Shown piece by piece: positions 7,927-15,110 of a stretch of DNA of 23,208 bases. The stretch lies in NCBI GenBank assembly GCA_904501765.1, contig CAJGCM010000019.1:1-23208 (forward strand). The letters run 5' to 3'. Under the pieces are notes generated by a model that did not search any database, was not told where the DNA came from, and was given only the letters and a program-made list of their open reading frames with translations. The stretch is from an uncultured Clostridia bacterium. Its GTDB lineage: Bacteria > Bacillota > Clostridia > Oscillospirales > CAG-272. Position 1 is the stretch's first letter, and the number at the start of each line of letters is the position of its first letter. The position numbers were made by a program, and so were the translations under genes.

Positions 7927-9646
7927 AAGATTTTTAAGCTATTATAAACCGCATATTGCGATTTTTATTCTTGATATGGTGGCGGCTATCGTTATAGCTG
8001 CCTGCAACCTTTTTTATCCAACGGTTGCAAAAAATATAATAAATGACTACGTATTCAGGGATACGCCAAATATGCTGATTCTGTTCTCCGCCATTATCCT
8101 CGGCATATATCTGATTAAGGCGCTTTGTACCTATATTGTCAGCTATCACGGTCACGTTATGGGTATAAGAATGCAGCAGGATATGAGGGCGGACCTTTTT
8201 AAGAAATATCAGAAGCTTCCGATAGGCTATTTTGACGACCACAAAACCGGTGACCTTCTCTCAAGAATGGTAAACGACCTTTTTGAAATATCCGAGCTTG
8301 CTCACCACGGACCGGAAAACCTGATTTTGGCAGTCCTTATGCTTATCGGCTCCTTTATTATGCTGATTTCAATAGAGCCAACCCTTACTCTGATAGTCTT
8401 CCTTACAGTACCCTTTATAGTGCTCTTTGCCACCCTGTCAAGGCGGGGAATGAGCAAGGCTATGAAGGATTCAAGAATACAGACGGCTGTAATAAACTCC
8501 ACTCTGGAAAATTCTCTCGGCGGCATCAGAGAAACCAAATCCTATGCAAAAGAGCATTACGAGCTTGAAAAATTCGATAGCGCAAATATGCTTCTTGCTC
8601 ACCACAGAACAAGAGCCATGTTCGCTATGGCGAAATTTGAAACGGTTATGGCTTTTGTTTCGGATTTTCTATATTTAATGATTATTTTCGTTGGCGGACT
8701 GTTCTTCTTCTACGGAAGAATAGATGCAGGTGAATTCACCGCCTTCGTGCTTTATATAAGTATGTTCTTAACCCCCATACAAAAGTTCGTTGCAATATTC
8801 GAGCAATTAAGCAACGGCATGACGGGCTTCTCCCGATTCGTTGAGATAATAGACGAGGAAGAGGAACGTGACGAGGGGAATATAAGACTTGATACGGTTC
8901 GTGGAGATATTTGCTTCGAGAACGTCAGCTTTAGCTATGAGGACAGCCGAGGAAATGGCGAAAATTACGTGCTTTCGGGACTGAATCTCAACATTGAGGC
9001 AGGTAAAACTCTGGCTATCGTAGGCCCCTCGGGAGGCGGAAAAACCACCCTGTGCAACCTAATTCCCAGATTTTACAACCCCACCTCGGGTAAAATAACC
9101 CTCGACGGCATTGACACCCAGGATATAACTCTCAATTCCCTCCGCTCTCACATAGGCATCGTTTCCCAAAACATTTTCCTCTTTGACGGAACCATAAGAG
9201 AAAACATCATTTACGGCGCAGAGGAGGTTTCCGACGAGGAGCTTATTCTCGCAGCAAAGCAGGCGAATATTTATGACTTCGTAATGACCCTCGAGTGCGG
9301 CTTTGACACACAGGTAGGTGAGCGAGGTGTGAAGCTTTCGGGCGGTGAGCGCCAGAGGATAGCTATTGCCAGAGCATTTATAAAGAATCCCTCTCTTTTA
9401 ATTCTCGATGAGGCGACGAGCGCACTTGATAACGCAACCGAGATGCAGGTGCAAAGCGCTCTTGACGAGCTGTCAAAGGGCAGAACGGTTATAGTTGTTG
9501 CTCACAGGCTCTCCACGGTTAAGGGAGCTGACGAAATTGTCGTCGTAAGCAAAAACGGAATAGAAGAGCGAGGCACTCACGAGGAGCTTTTGGCTGCCGG
9601 TGGTGAGTACAGCAGACTTTATTCCTACCAATTCAAGAACCTCTGA
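7919..9646 (+). CDS. ABC exporter, fused permease-ATPase (MsbA/LmrA type)
   Basis: The 575-residue half-transporter works as a dimer, ATP-driven, in the cytoplasmic membrane. Residues 1-310 hold six predicted membrane helices (about 13-33, 52-72, 130-150, 155-175, 245-266, 275-295). The nucleotide-binding domain carries Walker A GPSGGGKT (369-376), a Q-loop SQN, the signature LSGGERQR (473-480), Walker B LLILDE (493-498) and the switch His529. The open frame extends further upstream inside recX, but ATG 7919 begins the family-like sequence MIKRFLSYYKPH, so I chose it; this gives an 8-base overlap with recX. The substrate (lipid, drug or peptide) cannot be predicted. azlC follows 22 bases later. 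Confidence 0.93.
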   Translation: MIKRFLSYYKPHIAIFILDMVAAIVIAACNLFYPTVAKNIINDYVFRDTPNMLILFSAIILGIYLIKALCTYIVSYHGHVMGIRMQQDMRADLFKKYQKLPIGYFDDHKTGDLLSRMVNDLFEISELAHHGPENLILAVLMLIGSFIMLISIEPTLTLIVFLTVPFIVLFATLSRRGMSKAMKDSRIQTAVINSTLENSLGGIRETKSYAKEHYELEKFDSANMLLAHHRTRAMFAMAKFETVMAFVSDFLYLMIIFVGGLFFFYGRIDAGEFTAFVLYISMFLTPIQKFVAIFEQLSNGMTGFSRFVEIIDEEEERDEGNIRLDTVRGDICFENVSFSYEDSRGNGENYVLSGLNLNIEAGKTLAIVGPSGGGKTTLCNLIPRFYNPTSGKITLDGIDTQDITLNSLRSHIGIVSQNIFLFDGTIRENIIYGAEEVSDEELILAAKQANIYDFVMTLECGFDTQVGERGVKLSGGERQRIAIARAFIKNPSLLILDEATSALDNATEMQVQSALDELSKGRTVIVVAHRLSTVKGADEIVVVSKNGIEERGTHEELLAAGGEYSRLYSYQFKNL

Positions 9647-9668
9647 TTATAACAGGACAGAATAAATT

Positions 9669-10400
9669 ATGGAAACTATGAACAATCCAAGGATTGCCTT
9701 GCGTGATACGATTCCGATAGGCCTTGGATATCTTGCAATCTCCTTCGCCTTCGGCATCATGTCCTCAGGCGCAGGGCTCAGTATATGGGAAACGGTCCTT
9801 ATATCTATGACTAACCTGACCTCTGCGGGTCAGCTTGCGGCAGTTCCTATAATAGCGGGCGGCGGAAGCCTTATAGAGCTTGCGCTGACTCAGCTTATTA
9901 TAAACCTTCGCTACTCGCTTATGTCAATTTCCATATCACAGAAATTCGACAGTAAAATCAAGCTTCGAGATAGATTCCTTATTGCATTTACTCTTACTGA
10001 CGAAATATACGCCGTGGGAATCGGGCACGAAGCCCCGCTTGGCAAAAAATATTTATTTACAGCTCTCATATCCCCCTATATAGGGTGGACCCTTGGAACT
10101 CTCCTCGGCGCTGTTGCGGGGCAGATACTGCCCTCGGTTATAGTCAGCGCCCTTGGCGTGGCTATGTACGCTATGTTCGTGGCTATTATCATTCCTGCGG
10201 CAAAGGAGGAGAAGCCCATAGCGCTCCTTATTCTTGCGGCTATTCTCCTCTCCTGCCTTTTCCGATACACTCCCCTGCTAAATCTTATCCCCGAGGGCTT
10301 TGTCATTATAATATGCGCTGTGAGTGTGTCCGTAATATTCGCTCTTCTCTTCCCAATAAAGGACGAGAGTGTCACAGCGGAGGAGGTGCCAACGAAATGA
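9669..10400 (+). CDS. azlC: AzlC-family branched-chain amino acid exporter, large subunit
   Basis: This 243-residue membrane protein has several hydrophobic helices and the N-terminal AzlC pattern RDTIPIGLGYLAISFAFG (about 12-29), then an asparagine/Tyr-rich NLRYSLMSIS segment and a TDEIYAVG loop, all typical of AzlC. With the small partner AzlD it exports branched-chain amino acids or their analogues (in Bacillus subtilis azlCD confers 4-azaleucine resistance). The acidic tail overlaps the azlD start by four bases (ATGA), so the two subunits are translationally coupled. An AGGA-type RBS precedes the ATG. The upstream neighbour is an ABC exporter, which may share the transcript. Confidence 0.92.
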   Translation: METMNNPRIALRDTIPIGLGYLAISFAFGIMSSGAGLSIWETVLISMTNLTSAGQLAAVPIIAGGGSLIELALTQLIINLRYSLMSISISQKFDSKIKLRDRFLIAFTLTDEIYAVGIGHEAPLGKKYLFTALISPYIGWTLGTLLGAVAGQILPSVIVSALGVAMYAMFVAIIIPAAKEEKPIALLILAAILLSCLFRYTPLLNLIPEGFVIIICAVSVSVIFALLFPIKDESVTAEEVPTK

Positions 10401-10723
10401 CAGTATCGCCTGAAAGATTTTTCATTTATCTTCTCATAATGGCGGGAATCACCTACCTTTTAAGGCTGCTGCCGATGCTCCTCATAAGGCGAAAAATAGA
10501 GAATAAATTTATTCGCTCCTTCCTTTATTATATACCCTATGCGGTTCTTGCGGTTATGGCAATCCCCGCTATGTTCCACGCAACGAGCTATCTCGCCTCG
10601 GGTATTATCGGAGCCGCAGTAGCAATAATTTTGGCATACCTTTTCAAAAACCTTATTATCGTCGCATCAGGCTCCTGCGTTGCGGTACTCATCGCAGAGC
10701 TTATAATTCCGCTGTTCATTTAA
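10397..10723 (+). CDS. azlD: AzlD-family branched-chain amino acid exporter, small subunit
   Basis: The 108-residue product, starting MTVSPERFF, has four hydrophobic helices and the AzlD pattern TYLLRLLPM (about 19-27), FLYYIPYAVLAVMAIP and a final GSCVAVLIAELI helix. It is the partner of AzlC. The open frame continues upstream within azlC, but ATG 10397 has the RBS GGAGGAGG inside the azlC tail and gives the family length. The gene is the last of the + strand cluster; the terminator lies about 70 bases downstream. Confidence 0.92.
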   Translation: MTVSPERFFIYLLIMAGITYLLRLLPMLLIRRKIENKFIRSFLYYIPYAVLAVMAIPAMFHATSYLASGIIGAAVAIILAYLFKNLIIVASGSCVAVLIAELIIPLFI

Positions 10724-10789
10724 CGTAAGACGCTTTCTGATACCAATTAAAAAATAGGCACGATAACGATTGCCTTGCGCTTAACTTAT

Positions 10790-10843
10790 AAAAACAATCC
10801 GCAAAAAGCTTTCCTTTAACAGGGCTTTCTGCGGATTGTTTTT
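10790..10843. terminator. Bidirectional intrinsic terminator between azlD and glnN
   Basis: The arms 10790-10809 and 10824-10843 pair over 20 positions with one mismatch around a 14-base loop. The arms begin with A5 and end with T5, so a U tract follows the GC core (AATCCGC / GCGGATT) on either strand. It lies between the convergent ends of azlD and glnN and probably ends both transcripts. Confidence 0.9.
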
Positions 10844-10855
10844 ATAGCATTGAAT

Positions 10856-12955
10856 TTAAACTCCGAAGGTCATATCACCATAAGTGGGAACAGGCCAGAA
10901 TTCACGTGCAGTTATAACCTCCAGTGCGTCAACAGCAGCGCGGAGAGCGCCCATCGCAGGATTAACCTCATTCTTATAGAAGAACGCTGCCTCCTCGGTA
11001 CATTCTATTCCTACCGCTCTCTCCTCCAAGGAAAGAAGCGCTCCGTAGGTTTCATAGGTTTTGCCGAGAAGCGAATTAAGCTCTGCGAGGTGCTTCTTCT
11101 GAGCGGTAACGTCTGCCTCGGGAAGAACCGACAGAAGAGAGCTTACCGAGAGGGAAAGCTTCTCTATATATCTGCCTACTGCGGGTATATAATCTCTTGA
11201 GGTCATCTCAAGCATAGTACGCGCTTCTATATTCTTTATCTTGCGGTAGCTTTCGAAGAAAATCTCACGACGGGATTTAATCTCTGTTCTGCTCATAACG
11301 CCGAATTTCTCAAAGAGAGAAATATTCTTCTCATCGTCAAAATGAGCGTATGCCTCAGGAGAGGTCTTGAAATTGGAAAGTCCTCTTTCCGCTGCCTCTA
11401 TCTCCCATTCGTGAGAATAGGAATTGCCCGAGAAGAGAATTCTCTTATGCTCACTGAAGGTATCACGGATAAGCTTGTCCAAAGTCTTATCAAAATCCTC
11501 TGCCCCCTCAAGCACGTCGGCAAAATCCGAGAAGGATTTTGCTACTGCGGTATTGAGAACTATGTTGGCAAGAGATATATTCTGAGAGGAGCCAACCATT
11601 CTGAACTCAAACTTATTACCTGTAAAAGCGAATGGAGAGGTTCTGTTTCTGTCGGTATTGTCCTTTCTGATAGCGGGGACGGAACGAGCACCCAGGGACA
11701 TATATTTTTTATCCTGCTTATGGCACTCCGTGCCCATAACTATCGACTCAACGAGAGAGTCAAGCTCATCTCCGAGGAATACAGAAATTATGGAAGGGGG
11801 CGCCTCATCACCGCCGAGGCGGCAATCGTTACCCGCCGTTGCGGCAGATATACGAAGCAAGTCCTGATAATCGTCAACAGCCTTAAGAACAGCTGCCAAA
11901 ACCAGGAGGAACTGCTTATTTGTTTCGGGAGTCTTGCCGGGCTTCAAAAGATTTTTGCCCGTGTTAGTACCCAAAGACCAGTTGTTATGCTTGCCAGAGC
12001 CGTTAATGCCGGCAAAGGGCTTCTCAGCGAGAAGACAAGCCATACCGTATTTGGGAGCAAGATTCTTCATATATTCCATAATCAAAAGGTTATGGTCTGT
12101 TGCTATATTGGTTGTGTTATACACGGGCGCCAGCTCGTGCTGCGCAGGAGCGGTTTCGTTGTGCTTAGTCTTAGCAGAAACTCCAAGCTTCCAAAGCTCC
12201 ATATCAAGCTCGTGCATATAAGCGCCAACCTTAGTGGGGAGGCTACCGAAATAATGGTCCTCCATTTCCTGTCCCTTAACTGCGGGAGCGCCGAAGAGCG
12301 TTCTGCCGCAATAGAACAGGTCGCGCCTTGCTCTGAAATCCTCCTCCCTGATGAGGAAATATTCCTGCTCTGCGCCAACAGTAGTGCTTACCTTTGCGGT
12401 TTCATTGTCACCGAAAAGTCTTACTATTCTGAGTCCCTGCTCGTTTACGGCGTCCATAGAACGGAGCAAGGGGGTTTTGTTATCCAGCGCCTCACCCGTG
12501 TAAGAGCAGAAGGCTGTGGGTATGTAAAGAGAGCCGTCCTTAACGAATGCAAAGGAGGCCGGGTCCCAAGCAGTATATCCTCTCGCCTCAAAGGTAGCGC
12601 GAAGACCGCCTGAAGGGAATGAGGAAGCATCCGGCTCGCCCTTTATAAGCTCCTTGCCAGAGAATTCCATAATAGCCTTGCCGTGAGCGGAAGGAGTAAG
12701 GAAGGCATCGTGCTTTTCTGCGGTAACACCTGTTAAAGGCTGGAACCAATGGGTAAAGTGCGTAGCGCCGAGCTCAATAGCCCAGTCACGCATAGCTCCC
12801 GCTACAACGTCAGCAATACCGGCGTCTATTTCCTTGCCCGCCTCAATAGTATTAAGAAGAGATATATATACCTCCTCCGGAAGTCTTTCCCTCATTACGT
12901 CCTCGCTGAAAACCTGGGAGCCGAATATTTCGGGAATACTTACTGTATTTTTCAT
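10856..12955 (-). CDS. glnN: Glutamine synthetase type III
   Basis: The enzyme makes glutamine from glutamate and ammonia with ATP. At 699 residues it matches GSIII, much longer than GSI (about 450). It has the GSIII N-terminal pattern EIFGSQVFSEDVMRERLP (9-26), THFTHWFQPLTG (65-76), the catalytic metal/glutamate motifs GAEQEYF (194-200) and KHNETAPAQHELAP (264-277), NGSGKHNNWS (318-327), RLGGDEAPP (379-387), and the GSIII-specific FRMVGSSQN block. The start has RBS AAGGAAGG and a consensus promoter 50-80 bases upstream. It is monocistronic and faces azlD. A 423-codon antisense open frame covers much of it and is a shadow. Confidence 0.98.
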   Translation of the reverse strand: MKNTVSIPEIFGSQVFSEDVMRERLPEEVYISLLNTIEAGKEIDAGIADVVAGAMRDWAIELGATHFTHWFQPLTGVTAEKHDAFLTPSAHGKAIMEFSGKELIKGEPDASSFPSGGLRATFEARGYTAWDPASFAFVKDGSLYIPTAFCSYTGEALDNKTPLLRSMDAVNEQGLRIVRLFGDNETAKVSTTVGAEQEYFLIREEDFRARRDLFYCGRTLFGAPAVKGQEMEDHYFGSLPTKVGAYMHELDMELWKLGVSAKTKHNETAPAQHELAPVYNTTNIATDHNLLIMEYMKNLAPKYGMACLLAEKPFAGINGSGKHNNWSLGTNTGKNLLKPGKTPETNKQFLLVLAAVLKAVDDYQDLLRISAATAGNDCRLGGDEAPPSIISVFLGDELDSLVESIVMGTECHKQDKKYMSLGARSVPAIRKDNTDRNRTSPFAFTGNKFEFRMVGSSQNISLANIVLNTAVAKSFSDFADVLEGAEDFDKTLDKLIRDTFSEHKRILFSGNSYSHEWEIEAAERGLSNFKTSPEAYAHFDDEKNISLFEKFGVMSRTEIKSRREIFFESYRKIKNIEARTMLEMTSRDYIPAVGRYIEKLSLSVSSLLSVLPEADVTAQKKHLAELNSLLGKTYETYGALLSLEERAVGIECTEEAAFFYKNEVNPAMGALRAAVDALEVITAREFWPVPTYGDMTFGV

Positions 12956-13006
12956 TTTGGTTCCTTCCTTATTTTAAAATAAAATCTTCAGTAAATTTAT
13001 TTTATA

Positions 13007-13035
13007 ATTATACATTATATGGCCGATTTTGTCAA
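13007..13035 (-). promoter_or_regulatory. Consensus sigma-A promoter for glnN
   Basis: On the - strand TTGACA (13035-13030) and TATAAT (13012-13007) are separated by exactly 17 bases, both perfect consensus hexamers. The start codon of glnN is about 52 bases further down. The leader between them is A/T-rich with no recognisable riboswitch. Confidence 0.85.
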
Positions 13036-13145
13036 TACCCGAGGAAAAACTTTGCCTCCTGTGCTTTTTCACGCCCATTACAAAAACGCTAAGATTAATG
13101 AAACGGGAGCGATTGGGAGCGTACTTTTCACTTTGTATAAAAAGA

Positions 13146-13163
13146 AAGCTTTAATGAAAGCTT
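13146..13163. repeat. Inverted repeat upstream of the exonuclease promoter
   Basis: AAGCTTT and AAAGCTT are perfect 7-bp arms around a 4-base loop, ending 14 bases before the -35 of the exonuclease promoter. It may be an operator half-site pair or chance A/T symmetry; there is no T run. Confidence 0.35.
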
Positions 13164-13177
13164 GGGGAACTTTACAC

Positions 13178-13206
13178 TTGACTTTTGCATATTGGGGGTG
13201 TATAAT
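13178..13206 (+). promoter_or_regulatory. Sigma-A promoter for the exonuclease gene
   Basis: TTGACT at 13178-13183 and TATAAT at 13201-13206 are separated by 17 bases. The exonuclease ATG follows 31 bases after the -10, with an AAAAAGGA RBS between, so the leader is very short. Confidence 0.8.
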
Positions 13207-13237
13207 ATGTGTATTGTGAATTAAAAAGGATTTATAA

Positions 13238-14239
13238 ATGTATTATATAACACTTGACCTTGAATGGAATCAGGCTTACGCCCAGAAGGCTCTTGCGGTG
13301 CAGAAGCAGCTCGCCTGCCGCTTGCGCGGTGAGGTTATTCAGATAGGCGCAGTTAAGCTTGATAAAAATATGCAACCCTGCGGCTCGTATCAGATAATCG
13401 TTAAGCCTAAGCATTTCAAAAAGCTCCACAGGCACGTAAGCGAGCTTACGGGAATCACGCAGACTCAGATGGATAACGGTACCGCTCTTCCTGAGGCTGA
13501 GGCAAGCTTCCGCAAATGGTGCGGTGACGATTTCGTTTTCCTCACCTGGGGACCTGACGATATACCTATGCTGAAGGATAACCTTCATGTTCACGGAATT
13601 GATTCCAAATGGCTTGACAGGACCTTTGACCTTCAGCTTATATTCAACAAACAGACAGACGGCTCCTCGAAGCAACGCTCCCTTGAATACGCTATGGAAT
13701 ATTTTGAAATTCCCCAGAAGCTTCAGGCTCACGACGCTCTTAACGATGCCTATTTCACCGCCCTCGTAGCGGCAAAGCTTGACGTTCCCGCAGGAATCGC
13801 AAATTACGATAACTCCTCGGGAGAGCATCTCTTTGAAACTGTAATAGGAGATGCTGACGCAGGCGACGACGGCTATATAGCTATTTCCGAGATGCTTGAG
13901 GACGATGCCGTCATAAAGCCCCTATGCCCGATTTGTAAAAAGCCGCTTGCCTCCCTCGGAAAGCCGCTTCACTCAAAGGGGCAGAGGTACACCTTCCTAT
14001 ACAGCTGCAAAGATGACGGCGATATGATGCTCACCTTAAAGCTACACAGGAATTTCAACGACACCTGGCGCGCAAAGCTCACAATAGACGAGGCAACTGA
14101 AGAAAAAGTTATAAAATATAAGGAAGGCCTTGAAAAGAACAGCATCAGAAAAAAGGCAACCAAAAGGTGCGTCAGAGGAAGAAAGAAGAAAATTCAGAAA
14201 CGCTCCCCCGAAAAGGAAACAGCAGAGGCTTCAGTTTAA
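13238..14239 (+). CDS. DEDDh 3'-5' exonuclease with putative C-terminal metal-binding region and basic tail
   Basis: The 333-residue product begins with an EXOIII/RNase T-type exonuclease domain. Its catalytic residues are Asp7 and Glu9 (TLDLEWN), Asp107 or Asp108 (WGPDD) and His165/Asp170 (AHDALNDAYF), the DEDDh pattern using two metal ions. This resembles the KapD/ERI-1-like inhibitor-of-KinA exonucleases of Firmicutes. Residues 230-257 contain CPIC and a later Cys (YSCKDDG), a possible incomplete zinc ribbon, and residues 300-325 are strongly Lys/Arg-rich, suggesting nucleic acid binding. Whether DNA or RNA is trimmed cannot be told. It is monocistronic with its own promoter and short leader. 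Confidence 0.85.
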   Translation: MYYITLDLEWNQAYAQKALAVQKQLACRLRGEVIQIGAVKLDKNMQPCGSYQIIVKPKHFKKLHRHVSELTGITQTQMDNGTALPEAEASFRKWCGDDFVFLTWGPDDIPMLKDNLHVHGIDSKWLDRTFDLQLIFNKQTDGSSKQRSLEYAMEYFEIPQKLQAHDALNDAYFTALVAAKLDVPAGIANYDNSSGEHLFETVIGDADAGDDGYIAISEMLEDDAVIKPLCPICKKPLASLGKPLHSKGQRYTFLYSCKDDGDMMLTLKLHRNFNDTWRAKLTIDEATEEKVIKYKEGLEKNSIRKKATKRCVRGRKKKIQKRSPEKETAEASV

Positions 14240-14340
14240 CATCATTTTTACCAATAAAAACTAATTATTTTTAAGATTCATCGACTGCTTTACCGAAAAA
14301 TACAGTTTTTCAAAATTTTTTAGTTTTTTTTACAAAACTA

Positions 14341-14375
14341 TTGCTTTTTGCAAAAAACTGTGATACAATTATAAT
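14341..14375 (+). promoter_or_regulatory. Promoter of the micro-gene
   Basis: Two overlapping hexamer pairs are visible: TTGCTT (14341-14346) with TACAAT (14364-14369) at 17 bases, and TTGCAA (14348-14353) with TATAAT (14370-14375) at 16 bases. Either would start transcription about 30-40 bases before the ATG at 14414. Confidence 0.7.
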
Positions 14376-14413
14376 GCAGTTAGGTATGCAGTTTCGATTG
14401 AAGGAGGTTTTTT

Positions 14414-14545
14414 ATGAAATATGAAACTCCGATATGCGAAATTTTAAAGTTTAGTGAAGAGGACATTATAAGAACCAGCGTGGGTGGTCACACTCACCTG
14501 TTACCCGTAACTCCCGATGGGGACGTTACCGATATAGGTGCTTAA
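14414..14545 (+). CDS. 43-residue micro-protein of unknown function
   Basis: A short open frame starts 7 bases after a perfect AAGGAGG RBS, just downstream of a promoter and just upstream of a terminator, so it looks like an independent transcription unit. The peptide begins MKYETPICEILKFSEEDIIR, then TSVGGHTHLLP, and ends with an acidic stretch GDVTDIGA. The N-terminal pattern (K-Y-E-x-P followed by an E-I-L-x-F strand and an acidic E-E-D-I-I-R-T-S turn) resembles many short, uncharacterised Clostridia peptides that I recall with a M-K-Y-E-x-P start and a D-V-I-T-T-S turn. It has one Cys (8) and no signal peptide or membrane helix. A peptide precursor is possible but no modification enzyme or exporter is adjacent. 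Confidence 0.7.
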   Translation: MKYETPICEILKFSEEDIIRTSVGGHTHLLPVTPDGDVTDIGA

Positions 14546-14575
14546 ACCTAAATTTTAAAAGAATTGCATTTCCAA

Positions 14576-14612
14576 AACCCTCGCTTTGGTCGGCGAGGGT
14601 TGTTTCTTTTTC
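14576..14612 (+). terminator. Intrinsic terminator of the micro-gene
   Basis: AACCCTCGC (14576-14584) and GCGAGGGTT (14593-14601) form a 9-bp GC-rich stem with an 8-base loop, followed by a T-rich stretch (TGTTTCTTTTTC). It lies 30 bases after the micro-gene stop. Confidence 0.88.
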
Positions 14613-14618
14613 TACTGG

Positions 14619-14756
14619 GCTGTCGTATTTAGGGATAACCGAATAAAAAACAAGTGGAGACACCTGTAATACAGTGCCTTCACTTTCTTTTTGTATGTAT
14701 TAAATTGGTGCCAAGATTGAAAACCTCTCGGTTTTCTTCATTTGTATCAGGTTTTT
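14619..14756. repeat. 138-bp direct repeat, copy 1
   Basis: This stretch recurs 225 bases later with only two substitutions (G/T near 14676 and A/T near 14702). It contains a nested inverted repeat (CTGT-AAT-ACAG inside AAGTGGAG / CTTCACTT, about 14652-14688) and a second perfect hairpin GAAAACC-TCTC-GGTTTTC (about 14719-14736), and ends in T6. No open frame of note. It looks like an intergenic element with RNA or cruciform potential, of unknown origin. Confidence 0.85.
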
Positions 14757-14757
14757 T

Positions 14758-14846
14758 ATTCTATCGCCGTTTCCTCACTCAGCGTACCGTTGTACGCCTC
14801 TCGCTCGTCAAAGGACGATTTCTCCTCTAAATCCGTTTGCCCCGCT
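14758..14846 (+). repeat. Spacer element between the two 138-bp repeats, related to 19170-19259
   Basis: This 87-90 base stretch includes a perfect hairpin GCGTAC-CGTT-GTACGC. Read on the + strand it aligns in order with the - strand of 19259-19170: shared blocks include TTCTAT, TTCC, CTC, GCGTAC, GTACG, TCG, AAGGA, ATTCT/ATTTCT, CTC, AAAT, CC and TTGCCC. The alignment by eye needs a few short gaps. Confidence 0.5.
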
Positions 14847-14981
14847 GTCGTATTTAGGGATAACCGAATAAAAAACAAGTGGAGACACCTGTAATACAGT
14901 TCCTTCACTTTCTTTTTGTATGTATTTAATTGGTGCCAAGATTGAAAACCTCTCGGTTTTCTTCATTTGTATCAGGTTTTT
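14844..14981. repeat. 138-bp direct repeat, copy 2
   Basis: Second copy at a period of 225 bases, with the same internal hairpins as copy 1. It ends in T5 followed by GATTTG and then the thiT-side terminator. Confidence 0.85.
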
Positions 14982-14992
14982 GATTTGTAAGT

Positions 14993-15046
14993 ATTTTAAA
15001 AAAAGGCGGTTGCGAATCGGATTGATGCGCAACTGCCTTTTTCTGC
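14993..15046. terminator. Terminator downstream of thiT, probably bidirectional
   Basis: Arms 15000-15014 and 15028-15042 pair over 15 positions around a 13-base loop. The one non-Watson-Crick position is a G-U wobble on the + strand and a C-A mismatch on the - strand. A T5 follows on the + strand and a T7 on the - strand, so it can end the - strand thiT transcript (stop at 15111) and anything read rightwards through the repeats. Confidence 0.85.
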
Positions 15047-15110
15047 CGTTAAAGCGTTTTTTGTTTAGCGGCTTGGCTCTTTGTTTAATTTTTCAATAGC
15101 TCGGGATACG

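Noticed and set aside
11342..12613. 423-codon open frame on the + strand inside glnN
   Set aside because: It is wholly antisense to a well-conserved glutamine synthetase gene, has no RBS and no recognisable protein pattern; it arises from codon bias in the real gene.
13019..13219. 66-codon + strand open frame between glnN and the exonuclease gene
   Set aside because: It covers the glnN -35 region and the exonuclease promoter, lacks an RBS and has no recognisable pattern.
14619..14981. Possible CRISPR array from two direct repeats and a spacer
   Set aside because: Repeats of 138 bp with one 87-bp spacer are far outside CRISPR dimensions, there are only two units and no cas gene is present.
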